From NCBI GenBank assembly GCA_021791235.1, contig JAJYXA010000078.1, forward strand, positions 1 through 5,665: 5,665 nt of DNA, read 5' to 3'. The notes beneath the pieces were generated by a model that was not told the DNA's origin, did not search any database, and saw only the letters and a list, made by a program, of their open reading frames with translations. The stretch is from Pseudomonadota bacterium (lineage in GTDB: Bacteria > Pseudomonadota > Gammaproteobacteria > Burkholderiales > Thiobacillaceae). Both the position numbers and the translations under genes were made by a program. Shown here one piece after another: positions 1 through 5,252 of this stretch (the stretch's first letter is position 1; every line of letters begins with the position of its first letter).

Positions 1-67
1 TCAGCACGCTGGCGCGCACGGCCTCGAGTTCGGCGTCAAACTGCTTGTAGGTGTGTTCGGTTGGCAT
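1..67 (-). CDS. phoU: Phosphate signalling regulator PhoU (5' end only)
   Basis: Only the first 22 codons are inside the window; the gene runs off the left edge. The translated start reads MPTEHTYKQFDAELEAVRAS followed by V-L. The pattern Q-F-D-A-E-L-E-x-V-R-x-x-V-L matches the N-terminal helix of PhoU, for example QFNAELESIRTQVM in the E. coli protein. PhoU is a cytoplasmic three-helix-bundle protein that links the PstSCAB phosphate transporter to the PhoR/PhoB two-component system and restrains phosphate uptake. The ATG at 67-65 is preceded by a purine-rich GAGAG at a plausible ribosome-binding distance. It heads its own unit here: the next gene upstream is unrelated and 214 bases away, so the 68-281 gap should contain its promoter. 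The identification rests on a short N-terminus. Whether pst genes follow cannot be seen. Confidence 0.8.
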   Translation of the reverse strand, partial: MPTEHTYKQFDAELEAVRASVL

Positions 68-112
68 CGTATCGATCTCTCAAAAATACTTTCCAATCAT
101 CATAAATTCCTC

Positions 113-223
113 ACCACAGAGAAAGACAAGAAATCAATAAGCTACCGCACTTGGCCACTCACCCGATAGGTGACTGGGTATCACGATGTAAGTCTTTGTT
201 TTTTTCCTCTGTGTCTCTGTGGT
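113..223. repeat. Long imperfect palindromic element with ACCACAGAGA ends
   Basis: The terminal 10 bases ACCACAGAGA at 113-122 recur as the perfect inverted copy TCTCTGTGGT at 214-223. The similarity extends inward in weaker, purine-rich form, with about 21 of the first 28 positions identical when the two ends are compared. A second palindrome sits near the centre (155-177). The element therefore has near two-fold symmetry overall, like a small MITE-like or REP-like element, and has no coding capacity. It is more AT-rich than the genes on either side. From memory, motifs of the kind ACCACAGAGACACAGAGG recur between genes in many environmental proteobacterial genomes; that is recollection, not a search result. 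It lies between the end of the FixH-like gene and phoU, so it would be in the phoU leader or promoter region. Confidence 0.6.
155..177. repeat. Central hairpin of the palindromic element
   Basis: CCA-C-TCACC, loop CGATA, GGTGA-C-TGG: five perfect pairs, one C/C mismatch, then three more pairs. Its centre (166) nearly coincides with the centre (168) of the larger 113-223 inverted repeat. It could form a cruciform, an RNA hairpin or a protein-binding dyad. It lacks a following T-run, so it is not a clear terminator. Confidence 0.55.
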
Positions 224-240
224 TCAAATGCAATTTTAGG

Positions 241-246
241 ATTATA
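241..246 (-). promoter_or_regulatory. Isolated perfect -10-like hexamer
   Basis: On the minus strand this reads TATAAT, the exact sigma70 -10 consensus, in an AT-rich stretch upstream of phoU. No convincing -35 hexamer lies 16-18 bases upstream (the bases there read TCAAAG, ATCAAA or CATCAA). Transcription from here would give a long leader of about 165-170 bases that includes the whole palindromic element. Weak support. Confidence 0.25.
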
Positions 247-281
247 TGTCTCATCTGTGACGCTTTGATGTACGGCAGTTT

Positions 282-749
282 TCAGTGGGTGCTGAAAGGC
301 AGCGCGTAGCGCGAGCCGTCCAAGTCGAGGGTGAGCACCCAGTCGCGGCGTCCGCTGACGCATACCGGCAGGGTCACGTTCGAGGCAAACGCGCCGTCGG
401 CGACCGGTCGCAGGTCATAGCGGTTGAAGCCCATGTCCATGCCGGCCATCTGGAATTCCGCGCTGATTTTGGCGGCATTGGGCGCGGTGACAGTGAGTTC
501 GAAGGCTTCCAGCGGCACCGGCTGCCTGGAAAAGCGCACGCGTGCCGGCGTGCCGCGATGGCTGAAGCCGCAGCCCGCCAGCGGGTCGGCGCAGCTCACC
601 GCCACCGCCTCGGCCGGGCGCTTCAGCCAGTATCCGGCTACGGCGATTGCCGCCAGCGCGATGACCAGCAGCAGGGGCGCCAGCATCCGCATGGGGTGCG
701 CCGCCAGACGCTCGCCCTGCGGGCGGTCTTGGCGCAGAATCCGCTTCAT
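282..749 (-). CDS. Membrane-anchored FixH/YtkA-like protein
   Basis: A 155-residue protein with one hydrophobic segment at about residues 22-40 after a basic N-terminus, then a periplasmic domain of about 110 residues. This is a signal-anchor layout. The periplasmic part holds the Met-rich motif FQMAGMDMG (residues 99-107; Met101, Met104, Met106) and a TLPVCVSGRRDW stretch (127-137). Those features resemble the FixH/YtkA-like beta-sandwich proteins that are often linked to copper handling or cytochrome oxidase assembly. Cys53 and Cys60 (C-x6-C) plus Cys130 could form a disulfide or bind metal. The ATG overlaps the stop of the upstream Nudix/ThiE-like gene as ATGA, and GGGGAG precedes it at good spacing, so the start is well supported and translation is probably coupled. 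It is the last gene of the argJ cluster, and no clear terminator follows. Metal binding is inference; a specific function is not assigned. Confidence 0.75.
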   Translation of the reverse strand: MKRILRQDRPQGERLAAHPMRMLAPLLLVIALAAIAVAGYWLKRPAEAVAVSCADPLAGCGFSHRGTPARVRFSRQPVPLEAFELTVTAPNAAKISAEFQMAGMDMGFNRYDLRPVADGAFASNVTLPVCVSGRRDWVLTLDLDGSRYALPFSTH

Positions 750-1762
750 GTCCACGCTCCCCGCAGCAGCGCCACGCCGTGCGCGCCGTGCGACTGCGCC
801 AGCGCCACGTCGTCGCGTCCCAGCCCGCCGAGGCCGTAGACCGGAATCGGGCTGACGGCGGCGAGCGCGGAGAACGTCTCCCAGCCGAGCGTGGCCGCGC
901 CCGGGTGGGTGGGCGTGGGCAGCACCGGCGACAGCAGCGCGAAATCGGCCCCGATCGCGGCGGCGTGCGCCAGTTCGGCAGCGCCGTGGCACGACACGCC
1001 CACCCAGTCACAGGCAGGGCGCTCCGTCAGCTGGGCGGCGGCGGACGAATCGAGATGCACGCCGTCGGCGCCGGCGGCGCGCGCCAGGTCCGGGCTGCCG
1101 TTGACCAGCACGCGCGCGCCGTGCCGCTGGGCGCGGCGCACAGTCTCGCGCGCGAGGTCCAGGCGAACGTCCTCCGGCAGCGTCTTGTCGCGCAGCTGGA
1201 TCAGCCGCAGGCCGTTGTGAAGGGCCACGTCCAGCCGCGCGAGGAAAGTGTCCACGCCGAGCGATTCGGCGTGCGAAATCCCCAGCAGCGGCGGCAGCGA
1301 CAGCGCCTTCAGGATCGGGAAATTGGCCGGCAGGAGCGGCGTCACCTCGACCGCGTCGGGCCGCTGCCAGGAAAAGACCTGTCCCTCGTGCGGATGCGGC
1401 ACGCCTTGCCACTCGAACACGCGGAAGAAGTTCAGCCGCACCGTGGCGTGCGGGTAGTCGAACACCCGGGTGATCCAGCGGCAGGGGCGGCTGACGACGA
1501 TGCCGAGCTCTTCGTGCAGCTCGCGCGCCAGCGCCGCTTCCAGCGATTCGCCCGCTTCCACCTTGCCGCCGGGAAATTCCCAGTAGCCTGCGTAGCGCTT
1601 GCCCGGCGGCCGCTGCGCCAGCAGCACACGGCCGTCGGGCTGGGTGAGTCCCGCCGCGACTACTTCGATTAAATCGGTTTGGGCATCACGTTCGCCTCCT
1701 CCCCCATTTGGGGGGAGGGTTGGGGAGAGGGTCGCGAAGCCGCCGACGCTTTGAGGGCTCAT
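746..1762 (-). CDS. Nudix hydrolase fused to ThiE/TenI-like domain
   Basis: A 338-residue two-domain protein. The N-terminal domain (about 31-155) is MutT-like. A complete Nudix box spans residues 66-88 with Gly66, Glu72, Arg80-Glu81, Glu84-Glu85 and Gly87 all in place, so it should hydrolyse nucleoside diphosphate-X substrates such as oxidised dGTP. The C-terminal domain (about 160-338) has the ThiE/TenI TIM-barrel landmarks IQLRDK (188-193), GADGVHL (231-237), VGVSCHG (254-260), LLSPVLPTPT (276-285) and YGLGGL (309-314). In this domain NG replaces the usual Asn-Asp, and HLDSS replaces the Gly-Gln-x-Asp region. It therefore lacks the aspartates that bind magnesium in true thiamine phosphate synthases and is probably not an active ThiE. 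This fusion is known in beta- and gammaproteobacteria. The ATG at 1762-1760 overlaps the upstream stop (ATGA) and follows GGGGA. Residues 11-23 are encoded by a REP-like repeat, and no usable start lies between that repeat and the Nudix domain. Confidence 0.9.
   Translation of the reverse strand: MSPQSVGGFATLSPTLPPNGGGGERDAQTDLIEVVAAGLTQPDGRVLLAQRPPGKRYAGYWEFPGGKVEAGESLEAALARELHEELGIVVSRPCRWITRVFDYPHATVRLNFFRVFEWQGVPHPHEGQVFSWQRPDAVEVTPLLPANFPILKALSLPPLLGISHAESLGVDTFLARLDVALHNGLRLIQLRDKTLPEDVRLDLARETVRRAQRHGARVLVNGSPDLARAAGADGVHLDSSAAAQLTERPACDWVGVSCHGAAELAHAAAIGADFALLSPVLPTPTHPGAATLGWETFSALAAVSPIPVYGLGGLGRDDVALAQSHGAHGVALLRGAWT
1695..1731. repeat. G-rich REP-like inverted repeat inside a coding sequence
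   Basis: The plus strand has an 8-bp perfect stem, CCTCCCCC at 1698-1705 and GGGGGAGG at 1711-1718, with a short ATTTG loop, followed by GTTGGGGAGAGGG. This resembles the abundant intergenic repeat family built on CCCTCTCCCCAACCCTC units that I recall from many proteobacterial genomes; no database check was possible. It encodes residues 11-23 of the Nudix/ThiE protein, giving a Pro/Gly-rich tract (TLSPTLPPNGGGG) unlike the rest of the protein. The G-runs G6, G3, G4 and G3, separated by A, TT and AGA, also fit the G-quadruplex motif. Confidence 0.65.
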
Positions 1763-2589
1763 TGTTTCCCCGCCCAGTCGCGCGCGAACTGCCACGCCAC
1801 CCGCCCGTTGCGTGCGCCGCGGCCAAGCGACCACTGCAGCGCGGCGCGCTCGAAGCCGTCGTCCGGCGGCGCGCCGAGGCTGGCCGCCCAGTGGCGCGCA
1901 ATGTCGAGGTAGGTGTCCTGATCCATGCCGTGGAACGGCACCCACAGCCCGAAGCGGTCGGACAGCGAGATTTTTTCCTCGGTCGCCTCGCCCGGATGCA
2001 CTTCGCCGCCCAAATGTTTCGTTTCCAGGTTCTCGGCCATGTATTCCGGCATCAGGTGGCGGCGGTTGCTGGTGGCGTAGATCAGCACGTTGTCGGAGGG
2101 CCCGGCCAGCGAGCCGTCGAGCGCGGCCTTCAGGCTGGCGTAGCCCGGCTCGTGCTCGGCGAAGCTGAGGTCGTCGATGAAGACGATGAAGCGGTAGTCG
2201 GCGTCCGCCAGCAGGTCGAACAGGTCGGGCAGGCTGGGCAGCCCCGCCTTGTCGACCTCGATCAGCCGCAGGCCGCGCGAAGCGTATTTCGCGTGCACCG
2301 CCTTCACCAGCGAGGACTTGCCGCAGCCGCGCGCGCCGGTGAGCAGCACGTTGTTGGCGGGCTTGCCGGCGACGAACTGGCGTGTGTTGGCGTCCACCCG
2401 CTGCTTCTGCTCGTCGATCGCCAAGAGGTCGCGCAAGGCCACCCGCTGCGGATGCAGGATGGGCTTCAGGCCGCCCGCCTGCGCCGACCAGCGCGCCGCG
2501 CGCACGGCTTTCCAGTCCGGCGCGGCGGTGGGCGCATCGAGCCGGTCGAGCAGGCGCTCGAACAGGGTTTCAAGTGCGGTATTCGGCAT
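1759..2589 (-). CDS. DUF815 family AAA-type ATPase
   Basis: A 276-residue cytoplasmic P-loop ATPase of the DUF815 (COG2607) family, full length for the family. The N-terminal helical part (1-75) is followed by Walker A GARGCGKS (85-92), Walker B FIVFIDD (134-140), a sensor-1-like segment YATSNRRHL (171-179, with Asn175) and an arginine-finger-like SDRFG (210-214). The family's biological role is not established; its members look like single-domain AAA+ ATPases. The ATG at 2589-2587 lies inside the end of argJ (20-base overlap) with only a weak GAAG upstream. That suggests it is translated by ribosomes finishing argJ. Its own stop overlaps the next start as ATGA. The argJ, DUF815 and mutT order is, from memory, recurrent in betaproteobacteria. 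Confidence 0.9.
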   Translation of the reverse strand: MPNTALETLFERLLDRLDAPTAAPDWKAVRAARWSAQAGGLKPILHPQRVALRDLLAIDEQKQRVDANTRQFVAGKPANNVLLTGARGCGKSSLVKAVHAKYASRGLRLIEVDKAGLPSLPDLFDLLADADYRFIVFIDDLSFAEHEPGYASLKAALDGSLAGPSDNVLIYATSNRRHLMPEYMAENLETKHLGGEVHPGEATEEKISLSDRFGLWVPFHGMDQDTYLDIARHWAASLGAPPDDGFERAALQWSLGRGARNGRVAWQFARDWAGKQ

Positions 2590-3796
2590 TGATCTTCACA
2601 TAGTCGTACGAAAAATCGCAGGTCCACACCGTGGCGTTCGCGTTGCCGCGATTCAGCGCCACGCGCACGGTGATTTCGGCTTCCTTCATCACCGCCGCGC
2701 CCCGGGCTTCGGTGTAGCTCGCGGCGCGGCCGCCGTTTTCGGCGACGAGCACGTCGCCCAGATACACCTTCAGCGCGTTCACGTCGAGGTCCATTACCCC
2801 TGCGTAGCCGATGGCGGCGAGGATGCGGCCGAGGTTGGGGTCGCTGGCGAAAAACGCGGTCTTGACCAGCGGGGAGCGCGCGATGGCGTAGGCGATCTGC
2901 TTGCATTCGGCGCGGTCGCGGCCGCCTTCGACTTCGATGGTCATGAACTTGGTCGCGCCCTCGCCGTCGCGCGCCATCGCCTGCGCGAGCGCGATGGCGA
3001 CTTCGCATAAAGCGGCTTTCAGCGCGGCGTAGTCGGCGCTGGCGGCGTCGCCGATTTCGGCGTTGCCGGCCTGCCCGGTGGCGACGAGGATGAAGCTGTC
3101 GTTGGTCGAGGTGTCGCCGTCGACGGTGACGCAGTTGAACGAGACGTCGGCGACCTCCTTTACCAGTTGCCGCATCAGGGCGGGCGCGATCGCGGCGTCG
3201 GTCGCCACGTAGCCGAGCATGGTCGCCATGTTGGGGTGGATCATGCCGGAACCCTTGGCGATGCCGGTCACCGTCACGGCCCTGCCGCCGATCTGCGCCC
3301 GGCGCGAGGCGCCCTTGGCAACGATGTCGGTGGTCATGATCGCGTGCGCGGCTTCCGACCAGTGGTCGGGCGAAAGGTCGGCCCGCGCGGCGGGCAGCGC
3401 GGGCAGGATCTTGTCGATCGGCAGCGGCTCCAGGATCACGCCGGTGGAAAACGGCAGCACCTGCCCGGCCTTGACGCCGAACAGCTCCGCCACCGCTTCG
3501 CAGGTCCGGCGCGCGCGATTCAGGCCTTCCTCGCCGGTGCCGGCGTTGGCGTTGCCGGTGTTGATCACCAGCGCGCGGATCTCGCCGCCGGCGAGGTGTG
3601 CCCTGCAGACCGTCACCGGCGCGGCGCAGAAGCGGTTCTGCGTGAATACGCCCGCCACGCGGCTGCCGGGCGCGAGTTCGATCAGGGTGATGTCGCGCCG
3701 TCCGGGTTTCTTGATGCCGGCGGAGGCGATGCCGAGGCGGACGCCGGCAACCGGCAGCAGGGAGGCGGGATCGGGGGCGGTGAGGTTGACGGGCAT
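2570..3796 (-). CDS. argJ: Bifunctional ornithine acetyltransferase / N-acetylglutamate synthase
   Basis: A 408-residue protein of normal ArgJ length. ArgJ transfers the acetyl group from N-acetylornithine to glutamate in the cyclic arginine pathway; many members also make N-acetylglutamate from acetyl-CoA. The proprotein cleaves itself before a threonine that becomes the new N-terminus and nucleophile. That site is visible as [14 protein letters not shown] (181-194), with cleavage expected between Ala191 and Thr192. Other family landmarks are [14 protein letters not shown] (78-91), PFSTGVI (115-121), MTTD (154-157), [10 protein letters not shown] (224-233) and SDPNLGRI (318-325). The C-terminus KINAEYRT matches the usual ending. 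Start at ATG 3796, which matches the family N-terminus, although the ribosome-binding site is weak. It probably leads the coupled cluster down to 282. The 65 bases upstream include only a TATAAA at 3826-3831 without a -35, so it may be read through from the membrane-protein gene. Confidence 0.97.
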   Translation of the reverse strand: MPVNLTAPDPASLLPVAGVRLGIASAGIKKPGRRDITLIELAPGSRVAGVFTQNRFCAAPVTVCRAHLAGGEIRALVINTGNANAGTGEEGLNRARRTCEAVAELFGVKAGQVLPFSTGVILEPLPIDKILPALPAARADLSPDHWSEAAHAIMTTDIVAKGASRRAQIGGRAVTVTGIAKGSGMIHPNMATMLGYVATDAAIAPALMRQLVKEVADVSFNCVTVDGDTSTNDSFILVATGQAGNAEIGDAASADYAALKAALCEVAIALAQAMARDGEGATKFMTIEVEGGRDRAECKQIAYAIARSPLVKTAFFASDPNLGRILAAIGYAGVMDLDVNALKVYLGDVLVAENGGRAASYTEARGAAVMKEAEITVRVALNRGNANATVWTCDFSYDYVKINAEYRT

Positions 3797-3825
3797 GGCG
3801 GCAGACCGGAACGGAAAGCCGCTAT

Positions 3826-3846
3826 TTTATATGCCGGACGCCGGCA
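3826..3846 (-). promoter_or_regulatory. Short argJ leader with hairpin and -10-like box
   Basis: A 6-bp dyad TGCCGG / CCGGCA (3832-3846, 3-base loop) is immediately followed, in the direction of transcription, by TATAAAAT (TATAAA at 3826-3831), about 30 bases before the argJ ATG. No -35 hexamer is visible: the expected position is GC-only. No T-run follows the dyad, so it is a poor terminator. It may be a weak promoter or merely spacer. Confidence 0.2.
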
Positions 3847-3861
3847 GGGCGGGCGGGAGTT

Positions 3862-4101
3862 TTACCGCGTGCGTCCCAGCAGCCAGTTCATCGCGCGGCG
3901 GAATCCGGGCCGCCACGGCCACACCGGATCGAGTTCGATCGAGCGCGCCAGCGCGGCAAGTGAAATCAGCGCGAACACGGAGAACAGCAGCTGCGAAACG
4001 AACTGGCGCGGCGTGAGCATGCCGAGCGGCATGTCGAGAAAGCCAGGCACGTAGAACAGGCTGGCAAATGCGGCAAAGAGAAAAGCCGGGCCGAGGTACA
4101 T
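3862..4101 (-). CDS. Small two-helix membrane protein, function unknown
   Basis: A 79-residue hydrophobic protein that I do not recognise as a named family. Two candidate transmembrane helices are visible, at about 5-22 (PAFLFAAFASLFYVPGFL) and 34-53 (FVSQLLFSVFALISLAALAR), joined by a short loop. The C-terminal tail is basic (FRRAMNWLLGRTR) and likely cytoplasmic. Codon use is GC3-rich like the neighbours, which supports real coding. The ATG at 4101 is preceded by a weak GCGGA. The frame is open further upstream only to a TGA 36 bases before the ATG, with no better start codon. Just upstream is a strong sigma54-type promoter whose predicted start site is about 25 bases before this ATG. Expression may thus depend on RpoN and an activator. 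argJ begins 65 bases after its end. Confidence 0.65.
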   Translation of the reverse strand: MYLGPAFLFAAFASLFYVPGFLDMPLGMLTPRQFVSQLLFSVFALISLAALARSIELDPVWPWRPGFRRAMNWLLGRTR

Positions 4102-4136
4102 GATGTCCGCTTTGGAGTGGTTGTACCGGCCAACTC

Positions 4137-4153
4137 AGCAATGCCTGTGCCAG
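4137..4153 (-). promoter_or_regulatory. Sigma54 (RpoN) -24/-12 promoter
   Basis: On the minus strand this reads CTGGCACAGGCATTGCT. Against the sigma54 consensus YTGGCACGRNNNTTGCW, every defined position matches except one (A instead of G after TGGCAC). The essential GG (4151-4150) and GC (4139-4138) are separated by exactly 10 bases. The predicted transcription start is near 4126, leaving a leader of about 25 bases before the ATG at 4101. Position, orientation and spacing agree with a role in expressing the small membrane protein and possibly argJ beyond it. Confidence 0.65.
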
Positions 4154-4184
4154 TGAGATAAAGTCCAGCAAAAACAACAGACTG

Positions 4185-4209
4185 CCATGCCCTTCCGCGA
4201 AGGGCGTGG
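4185..4209. promoter_or_regulatory. 11-bp hairpin: possible terminator or activator site
   Basis: CCATGCCCTTC, loop CGC, GAAGGGCGTGG: eleven pairs including one T/G wobble, with seven perfect pairs next to the loop. In the minus-strand direction it lies 26 bases after the stop of the 4235-4573 gene. The nearest T-run begins about ten bases beyond the stem (CAGTCTGTTGTTTTTG), so it is only a marginal intrinsic terminator. Its centre is also about 70 bases upstream of the predicted sigma54 start site, a normal position for an enhancer-binding-protein site. Either or both roles are possible. Confidence 0.45.
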
Positions 4210-4234
4210 GGTGAAATGTAAATTAATTCGACAG

Positions 4235-4573
4235 CTATTTTTCCGCCGGGACGGTGGCCAGCTTGCGCAGGATCTCGTGCGACAGCGAGTAAAACTGCGG
4301 CGTGGGCCCAAGGTCTTCGTAGATCGGGTCGCCGTAGTCGTCTTCGGCAATGATGCGATTGCCCGGGATGTAGGGCATGGCCACCTCAAGCTCGTCCAGC
4401 GCGGCGCGGATCAGGTCGGCCATCAACTGGGAGTCGCTGCGGCCGGGATACATCACGTGCAGGGCCTCAACACGGGCGGCGTCGCGCAGCGGCAAATGGA
4501 CGGCGTAGGCACGCACATCCGTGCGTGCATGTCCCTCCTTGCTCCAGCGTTGGATCAGTTCTGCGATGCGCAT
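4235..4573 (-). CDS. Conserved hypothetical protein (so-called pilin assembly / pili tip family)
   Basis: A 112-residue acidic soluble protein with no signal peptide or membrane segment. The N-terminus MRIAELIQRWSKEG is followed by a short strand-like AYAVHLPL (22-29). Two predicted helices around DAARVEALHVMYP (31-43) and QLMADLIRAALDELE (49-63) resemble a ribbon-helix-helix-like fold. A conserved-looking segment GDPIYEDLGPTPQF (81-94) follows. From memory, similar proteins in betaproteobacteria and Pseudomonas carry the database name type 1 pili tip component or pilin assembly protein. I know of no solid basis for that name, and a cytoplasmic protein without a signal sequence cannot be a pilus tip. 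The ATG at 4573 has a good AGAGGT seven bases upstream. It is flanked by its own probable promoter and by the 4185-4209 hairpin, so it may be monocistronic. Confidence 0.8.
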   Translation of the reverse strand: MRIAELIQRWSKEGHARTDVRAYAVHLPLRDAARVEALHVMYPGRSDSQLMADLIRAALDELEVAMPYIPGNRIIAEDDYGDPIYEDLGPTPQFYSLSHEILRKLATVPAEK

Positions 4574-4602
4574 GCGCTTTACCTCTGCGTCACGATGGTT
4601 TC

Positions 4603-4629
4603 GTTATAGCAAAGCCGCCCGCCAGGCAA
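4603..4629 (-). promoter_or_regulatory. Possible sigma70 promoter of the 4235-4573 gene
   Basis: Minus strand TATAAC (4608-4603) is preceded at 15 bases by TTGCCT (4629-4624), a 4/6 match to the -35 consensus. The spacing is shorter than ideal. Transcription would start about 20-25 bases before the ATG at 4573. A direct repeat GCAAAGC (plus strand 4609-4615 and 4626-4632, 17 bases apart) spans the spacer and -35 and could be operator-like. Supported by position more than by sequence. Confidence 0.35.
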
Positions 4630-4653
4630 AGCGGGTATCGGGGTAAATTCGTT

Positions 4654-5250
4654 CTAAGCCATGCGCCACACCAGGGTGCGGTTGTTGGCGGGCATGGCGA
4701 TGTCCTGTTGCAGCACCAGACCCTGGGCGCGCGCCAGCACGTCCACCGCCACGAAGTCGCGCACCCCGGAGGCCGGGTCGCGTGCCTTCAGCCAGGCGTC
4801 GAAGCGGGCGTTGCTGTCCGAGGTGTAGGCGCCGTTGGTGTTGAACGGGCCGTACACCGCCAGCACGCCGCCGGGCTCGAGCACCTCGCCCACGCCCGCG
4901 AAGAAGCGTTCCACCTCGGGCCAGCCCATGATGTGCAGGGTGTTGGCCGAAAACACCGCGTCGTAGCGGCCGCTGCGCCAGGACGCGTCGTTGACGTCGA
5001 GTGCCAGCGGCGGGAGGACGTTCGGCAGCGCCGCCTCGGCGAGCCATAGGCGGATGCCCGCGTGATGCTGCGGCACGTCGGCGGTCTGCCAGACGAGGTG
5101 CGGCAGTTCGGCGCCGAAATACACCGCGTGCTGGCCGGTGCCGCTGCCGATTTCCAGCACCCGGCTGCGGTCGGCAAACCACTCGCGCAGCACCGCCAGG
5201 ATCGGGTCGCGGTTCTGCACGCAGGATTCGGAAAAGGGCTTGTCGGGCAC
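4654..5250 (-). CDS. DUF938 (METTL26-type) SAM-dependent methyltransferase
   Basis: A 198-residue protein of the expected length for DUF938 (Pfam Methyltransf/DUF938, METTL26 in animals). Class I methyltransferase motif I is [11 protein letters not shown] (31-41). Post-I residues follow at WQTADVP (54-60). Motif-IV-like [14 protein letters not shown] spans 97-110, then [13 protein letters not shown] (124-136). Family-specific segments [14 protein letters not shown] (146-159) and [12 protein letters not shown] (186-197) are present. The substrate is unknown. Start: the frame has no ATG near the family N-terminus. GTG at 5250 gives [10 protein letters not shown] and has a good GGAG eight bases upstream (inside ATGGAGACC), so it is chosen. 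It begins two bases after the stop of the helicase-nuclease gene, so the two are probably co-transcribed. No strong terminator is visible after it. Confidence 0.93.
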   Translation of the reverse strand: MPDKPFSESCVQNRDPILAVLREWFADRSRVLEIGSGTGQHAVYFGAELPHLVWQTADVPQHHAGIRLWLAEAALPNVLPPLALDVNDASWRSGRYDAVFSANTLHIMGWPEVERFFAGVGEVLEPGGVLAVYGPFNTNGAYTSDSNARFDAWLKARDPASGVRDFVAVDVLARAQGLVLQQDIAMPANNRTLVWRMA

Positions 5251-5252
5251 GT

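Noticed and set aside
110..135. Possible PhoB box before phoU (TTGTC...CTGTG on the minus strand)
   Set aside because: The half-sites are 10 rather than 11 bases apart, match CTGTCAT poorly, and are explained by the ACCACAGAGA repeat end.
181..363. Small minus-strand frame of 60 codons overlapping the FixH-like gene end
   Set aside because: It is partly antiframe to a supported gene and partly inside the palindromic element, with no ribosome-binding site or family resemblance.
746..1270. Calling the C-terminal domain an active thiamine phosphate synthase (thiE)
   Set aside because: Key aspartate positions and the PTxTK lysine are replaced, so only a ThiE/TenI-like fold is supported.
746..1945. 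Extended start for the Nudix/ThiE gene upstream of 1762
   Set aside because: The extra residues are Arg/Ala-rich shadow of the DUF815 gene, whereas ATG 1762 has a good ribosome-binding site and an ATGA overlap.
1708..2592. Long plus-strand open frame (about 294 codons) opposite DUF815
   Set aside because: It is a GC-rich shadow antisense to a gene with clear Walker motifs; its translation is Arg/Gly/Ala-rich and resembles no family.
3167..4054. Long plus-strand open frame (about 295 codons) opposite argJ
   Set aside because: Antisense shadow of argJ with low-complexity, His/Arg/Gly-rich translation and no recognisable motif.
3827..4177. Overlapping 116-codon minus-strand frame starting TTG at 4177
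   Set aside because: The first 20 residues are hydrophobic, but the remainder is Arg/His/Ala-rich shadow of the 79-residue membrane protein, and the start would lie upstream of the sigma54 promoter.
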